Source of the DNA: Nageia nagi
Lineage: Eukaryota; Pinophyta
Assembly (NCBI GenBank): GCA_050084985.1
Contig: JBITNC010000001.1
Coordinates: 8,494,001 to 8,558,000, forward strand
Reading direction: 5' to 3'
DNA: 64,000 bases
The notes beneath the pieces were generated by a model that was not told the DNA's origin, ran no database searches, and worked only from the letters and a program-made list of their open reading frames with translations. Shown piece after piece: positions 56,790 through 64,000 of this stretch; positions within the stretch are counted from its first letter, which is position 1, and each line of letters starts with the position of its first letter. Position numbers and translations under genes: made by a program.

Positions 56790-58090
56790 CCAATTGGTGC
56801 TGGGAAGCTACCCACCAAACATTCATCCTTATCGATATCCTTATTTATAGAAAAATAAAATTGAAAAATTAGTTAAGGAATCATTGGATGCGGTAGTAAT
56901 TTAACCTAGTGTTAGCCCATATTCTTCTCCAATTATATTAGTTCATAAGAAAGATGGTTTCTATCATATGTGTGTGGATTTCAAATCCCTCAACAAAATT
57001 ACCATCAAGGACAAATTTCGCATCATGATCATTGATGAATTATTGGATGAACTACATGGGACAAGATATTTATCCAAACTTGACCTACGATTTGGGTATC
57101 ACCAAATCCATCTCAAGGAGGAGGATATACTGAAAATTGCTTTTCACACCCATGAGGGCCATTATGAGTTCCTATTCATGCCTTTTGGCCTCACAAATGC
57201 TCCATCCATGTTTCAAAGTTTAATAAATTAGGTGTTTTTTCCATTTCTCAGGATGTTCATTTTAGTTTTCATTGATGATATCTTGATCTATAGTAAGATA
57301 TGGCAAGAACATGTGGCACATGTTGACCCAACCTTATAAATTTTGAAGGAACACTACCTATATGCAAAAAAATCAAAATGTTCATTTAGCAAGAGGAAAT
57401 TGACTACTTAGTCCATGTTATATCTGAAGAGGGAGTTAAGATGGATCCATAAAAGATTACTGACATGTAGAATTGGTCTATTCCAACATCTTTAAAAAGT
57501 CTTCAAGGATTCTTGGGGTTGATAGGCTATTATAGGAAATTTGTGAAGGATTATGGCAATATTATAGCACCTCTAACCATGTTGTTCAAAAAGAATGCAT
57601 TCCAATGGTTCCCTCAAGCTAAGGTAGCTTTCCTTAAGCTCTAGGAGGCAATGTGTACCACCTCGATATCAGAAATGCCAAATTTTTCTAAAACCTTTAT
57701 GATAGAAAGTGATGCTTATGGAGTAGGAATCAAAGTAGTATTAATGCAGGAGGGGCATCCCTTGGTATTCACTAGTAGAGCACTCTTTGAAAAAAAATTG
57801 GATGAATCCACTTATAAAAAAGAAATGCTTGCCATCATTCATGCAGTTCATCATTCATGTAGTTCAACATTGGAGACCATATCTCATTGGTTGCCATTTC
57901 ATCATTCTCACAAATCATCATAGTTTGAAATGTTTAATTGAGTAACACATTTCTACACCCAAGCAACAAAAATGGGTGACCAAACTATTGGCGTATAATT
58001 ATGAGACAGTATACCATAAAGGTAAGGAGAATGTGGTTGCCAATGCTTTGTATAGAAAATTTGAAGATCAAGTAGCACTGCAAGCTCTTT
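56790..58090 (+). pseudogene. Element D reverse transcriptase and RNase H remnant
   Basis: RT starts with YPPNIHPYRYPYL near 56805 and [15 protein letters not shown] near 56918. The clean frame 56968-57231 contains [26 protein letters not shown] and [16 protein letters not shown], and the catalytic FIDDILIYS follows near 57270. RNase H is at 57651-57923 with MIESDAYGVGIKVVLMQEG, then HKGKENVVANAL near 58015-58050. Domain order and motifs are those of Ty3/gypsy chromoviruses. Confidence 0.8.
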
Positions 58091-58239
58091 CATATTATAT
58101 TCCTTAATGGTTGGATAAAGTTAAACAAGAGTGGGTAGAGGATAGCTCCACCTAAGAATTGCTAAAATAGATCACTCAAGATCCCACAAGTAAACCACAC
58201 CACACATGGCATGATGGTATTTTGAGATTCAAAGGTCAA

Positions 58240-59535
58240 ATTTTGTTATTGTCTCCTTCAAAATGTAAATTAGAAATACTTGCTGAATTGCATTCCACAC
58301 CTACATAAGGATATGAAGGATTTTTGAAAATTTATAAGTGAGTGGCACAATCATTCTATTGGATAGGTATGAAATTGGATATCAAGCAGTTTGTGGTAGC
58401 TTGTGATGTGTGTCAATGACAAAAGGGTGAAATAGTGGGTACTCCAAGACTCCTTCAACCTCTTCCCATACCTACTCATATATGGATTGATATCTCAATG
58501 GATTTCATTGAAAGCATTCCTAAATCTCGTTATAAATTAGTTATTCTAGTGGTGGTTTATTAGTTATCCAAATATGCTCATTTTGGTTCATTGGCTTATC
58601 CCTACAAAGCAATGATAGTGGCATAATTATTCCTAGATATAGTTTTCAAACTACATGGCATGCCAAAGATGATTATCAGTGATTATGATCCCATTCTTAC
58701 AAGTTATTTTTGGTAAGAGCTTTTTAAACTGCAAGGTATCCAACAAAATATAAGCTCAACATATCACCCACAAGATGGTTAGATTGAAATTATCAACAAA
58801 TGCTTGTAAACATATTTACATTATTTTATTTCAACACAACCTATGCATTAGGTATGATGTCTTCCCTTGGTTGAGTGGTGGTATAATACATCTTATCATT
58901 CTAACAATAAGATGACCCTCTATGAAGTAGTGTATGGTCAAGCTCCATCAATAGTCATCTTGTATGTACAGGTACTAGTAAAGTTTAGGTAGTTGACTTA
59001 GCTTTAGTTACTCAAGATGATATTCTTTGTTTATCCAAAGATAGCCTTTAGATAGTACAACATCATATGAAATAATAAGCTAATTAGCAACATGTGGAAA
59101 GAGAGTTCTAGGTAGATGACATGGTATTTTTAAGGCTACAACCTTATCACTAGAAATCCTTAAAAATAAAAGGCCCTCAAAAATTGACCCTAAAGTTTTA
59201 TGATGCTTACAAGGTGTTACAATGCATTAGCCCAGCTACATACAAATTAGAGCTTCCTACTTCTTCCAAGATTCACCTAGTGTTTCATGTCTCTTGCCTC
59301 AACAAAGTGGTTGAATCAGAGGTTTTGGTTTAGACATAATTACTTGAGTTGGCAAAGGATGGATTAATGGTAGTTATACCTAAGGTAGTTCTTGATCAAC
59401 ATTCATGATAGATTCATAATCATTCCATCATAGAAGTCCTTATGCAGTGGCAAGGCATGGCACTGAAAGATGCAACATTGGAAATCCTTCATCAGCTACA
59501 ATAATAGTTTCCACATTTTAAGCTTTGAGGACAAA
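58240..59535 (+). pseudogene. Element D integrase remnant with chromodomain-like end
   Basis: The zinc domain gives ELHSTPT...GYEGFLKIY near 58284-58330, YWIGMKLDIKQFVVACDVCQ near 58360-58417. The core has ISMDFIESIPKS near 58492, MPKMIISDYDPILTS near 58660 and STYHPQDG near 58757. The tail has KLELPTSSKIHLVFHVSCLN near 59246-59305. The C-terminal stretch near 59425-59530 (EVLMQWQGMALKDATLEIL, FPHFKL, FIPRG) resembles the chromodomain that directs chromoviruses to heterochromatin. Many stops are in Gln, Trp and Arg positions. Confidence 0.75.
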
Positions 59536-59558
59536 GTTTCATCCCAAGAGGGGTAGCA

Positions 59559-59968
59559 TGTTAAGATCTCACATCCTAACATTTTAGTGGTAGTATTAAT
59601 ATTTTATTAAATTGTTGGCCTATATTGTAAACCATAATATTGTGATTGTAAGGTTAGGGCTCAATTTTGCATTACTATTAGGGTTAGGGTTAGTTTAATA
59701 TAAATAGATAGAAGTGTGTGGAGAAATGCATCTTAGAAATTATTTTTTGCCTTTGTAGTTGTAAGGAGGTAGCCCCCTCAAAGCAGCTTATGATTCTATT
59801 ACTATTCAATAAAATCCTATCCTTATCTACTTATTGATGCTATTTCGTGTCTATTTACCAGTGCATGCTTTGTTATTTCCAATAGATAATTATCATTTTC
59901 CTAATTCAAATCAATATTCATTTCATTTTTACAATATTTCCCTTTTCATATTTGTAGCATCATAACAT
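59559..59968 (+). mobile_element. Element D 3' LTR
   Basis: Starts TGTTAAGATC after the purine-rich AAGAGGGG (59546-59553) and ends CATAACA. TATA box at 59699-59707. Confidence 0.9.
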
Positions 59969-59973
59969 AATCC
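59969..59973. other. Target-site duplication of element D, right copy
   Basis: TAATC, identical to the left copy at 53995-53999. Confidence 0.85.
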
Positions 59974-60620
59974 AACTATGTATGCCACTATTTGGAATTC
60001 CCTTCAATTATTCTCTTAATGATCCAGGTTAGATTTTTGTTAGTTGATTCAGCTAACCCATTACCTTGTGGGTAATAGTTTGAAGAGAATAACTAGTAGA
60101 TTCCATATTGAGCTACAAAGCTTGATATATTACCTTTGGTAAATATTAGACCATTGTATGACACTATAGTTTGTGAGATTCTAAAGCTGGTAATTAGTCT
60201 TTTAATCATTTCCATTACCACTTCTTGATCTACATTTTTGCAAGGTATAGCCTTTGACCATCTAGTGAAATAATCTATTGCGGTTAAAATAAATTTATGG
60301 CCTATCGAGGAATCAAGGTTTATGACACCAATAAAGTCCATACCCCACTATTGAAAGGGCTCTTTGACCATCACAAGTTTGAGAGGCATGGCAACTTGTC
60401 TTCTCTTTACCACAAACCTATTGTATTTATCACATTCTCATGCAATATTAAATGAATTTTGAAATATAATGGGCCAATAATATCCTTCTTGTAACACCTT
60501 TTTTGCTGTAGTAGGTCCATTATAATGCCCACTAGAGAATTTGTAATGAAATTCATGCAATATCCTTCAAGATTCATCTTCAATCACACATCTAAGAAGG
60601 GTTTAAGCAAAAAATTTTCT
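59974..60620 (-). pseudogene. Element E integrase, N-terminal part and core
   Basis: The zinc domain is eroded near 60510-60420 (a KDIIGPLYF stretch and ECDKYNRF). The open frame 60341-60093 carries the core: MDFIGVINLDSSIGHKF, the first Asp in TAIDYFTRWSKAIPC, and IVSYNGLIF where the second catalytic Asp of an SDNG-like phrase is lost. The frame continues leftwards to the insertion of element D. Catalysis is no longer possible. Confidence 0.75.
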
Positions 60621-60919
60621 ATACAAGCAGTCATCTATCATAACAAATTTAAGGGCATGCAACCTAAACCTCTTTTTTTGGAATCTATCTAGAGCTTCAC
60701 GGTACTTACCCATTTGAAAATAAATAATAATTTGCTTAATCCAATCACTTTCCTAATTAAGTTACTATTCATCCTCTAGAAGAGCAATAATATGTGAAGC
60801 TTCAACCATAGTCTCATAGAGAGCCCTACCTTTGATCAGCTTGGTTGACTTAATCTCTATATCATATTCCATTATCTTAGTAATCCAACCAACTCTTCTT
60901 TCACCTATATCTCTTTGTA

Positions 60920-61250
60920 CCTTACATCTGGATGAATAGTATATACAAGGATTCTATTGTGAAAGATATATTGTTTGAACTTTTTAAGTCCTTTCATAAT
61001 GGAAAACACTTACTTTTCAATAAATGAGTACCTTTGTTGATGTTGATGCAGTGTTTGACTATGAAAGGCAATCAAGTGTTCTTCATTATTATCATGCTTC
61101 TATGCAAGAATTGCAGCAATGCTCCTATCCGCTCCATGTGCATACATGAAGAAATCTTTTAACATATCATAGGAGCTTCTATTATAACCTTTTTTTTTAT
61201 CTCTTTGAAGGCTACTTTTTCTTCACAAGACCAAAAAAATATAGCATCTT
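60920..61250 (-). pseudogene. Element E RT-associated RNase H remnant
   Basis: Pieces on the minus strand include CEEKVAFKEIKK near 61230, YAHGADRSIAAILA near 61140, LIAFHSQTLHQHQQRYSFIEK near 61075-61010 and LKKFKQYIFHNRILVYT near 60990-60940. The first catalytic Asp region has changed to HGAD. It lies directly after RT as in all gypsy elements. Confidence 0.65.
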
Positions 61251-61332
61251 TCTTTAGCATTGAAGTGATTAGAGACACAATTTTTGAAAAATTATTAATA
61301 AATTTTATAACAAAATTGATCTAACTAAGGAA

Positions 61333-62130
61333 TTACTGTAAGGCCTTCTTGTTAGAGGGGAGTGGAAATGCCTTTATATCTTTTACTCTATCTGGATCAA
61401 TTGCTAGCCCCTCTTTTAAGATAATATGGACAAGTAGCTTTCCTTGATTGACCATAAAAATTAACTTTTTTAGGTTGATTGAAATGCCAAATTTTATGTA
61501 TTTTTCAAAGACTAATCTTAGATGTTTTAGAGGATGAATTCTATTTCTGGAGAAGATAGTGATATCATCTAGATGAATCAATATGATTTTATTTATTAGC
61601 TCACCAAATGCATGATCCATTGCTCTTTGAAAAGTAGCTCCTACATTAGAAAGACCAAATGGCATCCTTTGAAAAGCAAATGTGCCCCATTTAATCATAA
61701 ATGCTATCTTGAACTAATATTCATCCTTTACCCAAATTTGATTAAATCTTGAGTAACCATCTATTATTGAAAAACAAAAGCCTCTGGCTACTATGTGCAA
61801 GATTTGTTCCATAGGTGGGAGAGGATAATTATATTTTAGGGACACTTTATTTAAATTTTTAAAATCAATGTAGAGTCTGATTTCTCCATTTTTCTTTCTT
61901 ATAGGAACTAAATTTGCAACCCAAGAAGAATGCTTAATAGGATAAATGATTTTTAAATCATAGAGTTTGATTAACTCTTATTTCATAGCTTCTTCTATTT
62001 TTGGATTTATGGGTCTCTACTTTTGCTTGTATGGTTTAGCATCTAGCTCAAGTTCAATTGTGTGTTAGATGATGTCTTTATCATATGTATTAAGATCATA
62101 ATAAGTCTAAGCAATCACCTATAAAAACTC
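61333..62130 (-). pseudogene. Element E reverse transcriptase remnant
   Basis: From 62010 the minus strand reads INPKIEEAMK, SSWVANLVPIRKKNGEIRL and IDFKNLNKVSLKYNYPLPPM (about 61930-61810), then the clean frame 61698-61333 with KWGTFAFQRMPFGLSN, GATFQRAMDHAFGELI, the catalytic HLDDITIFSR and KEGLAIDPDRVKDI. The wording is that of the Tat lineage. Only a few stops remain, so this is one of the better-kept RT domains in the window. Confidence 0.85.
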
Positions 62131-62149
62131 ATGATAAATTTGAGACATA

Positions 62150-62400
62150 ATAGCCTTTTATATTGCAAAACACTCTAAACCAAGTTTTTTAAATTTATGA
62201 GGCTCTACCTCTAGCTCAACATAATTCTCCTTCAAGATGATCGATGACTTATCCTTTAGAAAATCTTCTGAATCAAATAGTATTTCAAAAGAGAGCAGCC
62301 CTTTTGGTATTACATTATTTCTAAGTTGAATGACATCTAATTCTTGAAAATAATCAAGCATTTTTTGAGTACCAAAAATGTTAGCCACTACTTCATCTAC
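62150..62400 (-). pseudogene. Element E linker between extra RNase H and RT
   Basis: The frame 62388-62158 contains NNVIPKGLLSFEILFDSED, matching linker sequences I recall from angiosperm gypsy polyproteins with the same domain order. It has no known catalytic role. Confidence 0.6.
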
Positions 62401-62436
62401 AAGGAAGTTGACAATATGCTCATCGGATTCAAATAC

Positions 62437-62965
62437 CTACCAGAAGTTTGCAACATCAAGTACTGAAGGCCTACATTCAACTTTGACTCCAAGAGCTCCT
62501 TCTTTATGATGAGTAAGGTGATAACATTCTCCTCTTACAGCAAGTGCATTACCTACTTGGTTATGCTTTCTAGGAATAGATACAAAATTGATAGCCAAAA
62601 ATGATTTCAATAAGTCCCACACTCTATTCTTGTAGTTCTTAAAATAATGGTGCTTTGCACTAATCTAATTTCTTACTTTTTTGATAACCAATTTAGAATC
62701 ACTATGAATAATTAGGCATCTAATACCTAAACTAATTTCTTTAGGTTACCCTAAACAAAAGGTTTCATATTCAATAGCATTGTTTGTATAGGTCCATGTC
62801 AATTAGAAGGAGAATCTTTTGGTAGCCCCTTTGGGAGATTTGAGGAAAACTCTAGCTCCACATCCATGTCTGCATTGGGAACCATCAAAATACATCATCC
62901 ATACCTCATGTTCTTTATCAATAGTAACTAAAACTGGCTAAACTTTTTCATATAGATAATAATTA
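62437..62965 (-). pseudogene. Element E additional RNase H (archaeal-type)
   Basis: The minus strand reads VWMMYFDGSQCRHGCGARVFL near 62925-62860, FSFQLTWTYTNNAIEYETF near 62820-62765, LIIHSDSKLVIKKV near 62705-62665, then VWDLLKSFLAINFVSIPRKHNQVGNALAV (62625-62540). The FDGS...YE...SDS...N-ALA order is that of type I RNase H domains of the archaeal-like kind known as a second RNase H in plant Tat elements. Here it lies upstream of RT, between protease and RT, rather than after the first RNase H. One or two stops only. Confidence 0.75.
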
Positions 62966-63147
62966 CCCCTGCCAACATCTATGACCTGGTAATTCAGATC
63001 ATTTGCAAATACAACTTCAATTATTAGTAGTGAGTCCCTTAGTATGTCACTTTCAAATATCTCCACTTGTTGTGGATCATTCATGTAATTTACTTAATTG
63101 ATCCTATTGAGATGGACACTTTTAGTGCCTTCATTTAGAATCTTCAC

Positions 63148-63600
63148 CTATTTATTTTGGAAGGAAAGTAGGAGATGGCTATAGTCTAAAGCTAGGTACC
63201 CTTCCAATTTAGCAATAAATTCTCTAGAAAGATAAATTCCAAATAGAGGTGAAATATCAACTATAATAATGTCTTGGGCAACACAAATATCAAAGAATGC
63301 ATTCAAGGTTATTCGAACACTTTCAACACTACCAACACCATCTATTGAGGAAAAATCCAACTTATGATACCATCAATGCATCTTGTAATATACAATTTCA
63401 TTTCATCTACAGTAGCTTTGGGGATAATATTTATGGTAGCTCCAATATCAATCATATAGTTATTTACTACCTAGCCTTCTAATCTCAAGGATAAATAGAA
63501 AGGTGAGGGTCTTGTTATACCTATTGGAGCTGGAGGGACAAGTTTAGATACAACATAGATAAGATTCTTTTAATTTATTCTTTTTTTACTATTTCTTAAT
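63148..63600 (-). pseudogene. Element E protease remnant
   Basis: On the minus strand LVPPAPIGITRPSPFYLSLR (63535-63480) precedes the active-site segment NNYMIDIGATINIIPKATVD near 63470-63410, where Asp-Ile-Gly replaces Asp-Thr/Ser-Gly. The frame 63360-63148 follows with VRITLNAFFDICVAQDIIIV and FGIYLSREFIAKLEGYLALD. It would mature the polyprotein. Confidence 0.75.
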
Positions 63601-64000
63601 TTTAAAGCTTCTTGTAGAAGATTTAATTAACTTGGTATCTTTAAAGCATCAAACATAGTCATCCTTGAAGGAGTTTTTTTCAATTCTTCCACAATATTAT
63701 ATGGAGCATATGGAGTAGACTTACTTGGTTCCACTTGCTAATATGTTATGAAATGTTGAGTAGCCTTTTATTTATGATAATCAATGATAAAAAGATATTT
63801 TTAAATGCTAGATCTTTCTTTCTTTGGGACTTCTTTTCTTGTTGCAATAGGGTTTGTTTCACCTAGGCCACTAGTACCCGAGTTTAATGGCATAGCACTT
63901 GAACTTGTTGGAATAGTACTTAGGTTAAATGAGACTTTATGACATTGGTTCTAAGGTTGAGCTAAGGGAGTCTTAGCTTTTTTGGATTCAAGTTGGGATT
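63600..64000 (-). pseudogene. Element E gag-protease linker, cut by window edge
   Basis: Basic, stop-containing sequence with a MFDALKIPS stretch near 63660-63635, which resembles the linker in front of protease in this group. Gag itself would lie beyond the right edge. Confidence 0.5.

Larger units (their letters stand above)
54000..59968 (+). mobile_element. Element D, complete chromovirus-like Ty3/gypsy element
   Basis: Two LTRs of 409 and 410 bp, a perfect 5 bp target duplication (TAATC), primer-binding site, purine tract and all pol domains in gypsy order make this the only element with both ends defined. My hand alignment of the LTRs gives about 40 differences in 409 positions (near 10%), mostly transitions. 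It sits inside the integrase region of element E, so it is younger than E. Confidence 0.9.
49036..64000 (-). mobile_element. Element E, Tat-like Ty3/gypsy element, interrupted by D
   Basis: On the minus strand, leaving out the inserted element D, the order is gag end and protease (64000-63150), extra RNase H (62960-62440), RT (62130-61333), RNase H (61250-60920), integrase (60600-59974 joined to 53994-53515), spacer, extra coding region (53080-49130) and a possible 3' LTR start (49112). The 5' LTR and most of gag lie beyond the right edge. The RT wording (RMPFGLSN, ATFQRAMD, LDDITIFS) and the second RNase H are those of the plant Tat group. Confidence 0.65.

Noticed and set aside
1-64000. CRISPR arrays, operons, tRNA or rRNA genes
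   Set aside because: The direct repeats lack regular unique spacers, coding regions are eukaryotic with introns, and no tRNA or rRNA signature was seen by eye; a tRNA search was not possible.

Overview
The window is nuclear DNA from a seed plant, most likely a gymnosperm (inference). It holds one spliced plant gene of ordinary form, mitochondrial proline dehydrogenase, in an AT-rich background filled with old, heavily mutated LTR retrotransposons, an L1-type LINE, tandem repeats and fragments of host genes. No prokaryotic features, tRNA, rRNA or CRISPR array was seen. The large distances, the decay of nearly every element and the rarity of intact reading frames fit a conifer- or cycad-like genome, but nothing here fixes the species.

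Layout. 1-3.0 kb: a short Ty3/gypsy-type element with a 1.34 kb interior and two LTRs (the left one cut by the window edge). 3.0-4.55 kb: 3' part of another LTR element. 5.4-6.35 kb: a GC-raised island of unknown origin. 6.7-8.7 kb: direct repeats. 8.76-9.28 kb (-): PPR pseudogene. About 9.65-14.7 kb (-): decayed L1 LINE with ORF1 and ORF2. 15.27-16.03 kb: about ten copies of a roughly 75 bp tandem repeat. 16.44-19.03 kb (+): the ProDH promoter, four exons and 3' UTR. 19-26.5 kb: mostly unassigned sequence with an AT microsatellite and a second GC-raised island. 26.56-27.07 kb: two adjoining 24 bp minisatellites. 27.6-29.3 kb: Ty1/copia remnant, then a 100 bp assembly gap. 30.4-33.3 kb (+): pieces of three unrelated host genes (DnaJ/DUF3444, PPR, importin beta), with telomere-like and other repeats among them.

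35.8-46.9 kb: two copies of one Ty3/gypsy family in opposite orientation (element B on +, element C on -), tail to tail around a 1.8 kb spacer. 46.9-64 kb: a large Tat-like Ty3/gypsy element on the minus strand (element E), running off the right edge. It has protease, an extra RNase H upstream of reverse transcriptase, RT, RNase H and integrase, then a long additional coding region of unknown function downstream of integrase. Its integrase C-terminus is interrupted by a complete chromovirus-like element (element D, 54000-59968, +) flanked by a perfect 5 bp target duplication, TAATC.

Only ProDH looks functional. It would oxidise proline to pyrroline-5-carboxylate at the inner mitochondrial membrane. 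Three ACGT-core sites and an inverted CCAAT motif lie within 225 bp of its start. All other coding signals carry many stops, mostly where C-to-T change turns Gln, Arg or Trp codons into stops, as expected of long-methylated, inactive repeats. The most interesting items are the post-integrase coding region of element E, the cluster of unrelated host-gene fragments at 30-33 kb, the inverted B/C pair, and the tandem array next to the ProDH promoter.
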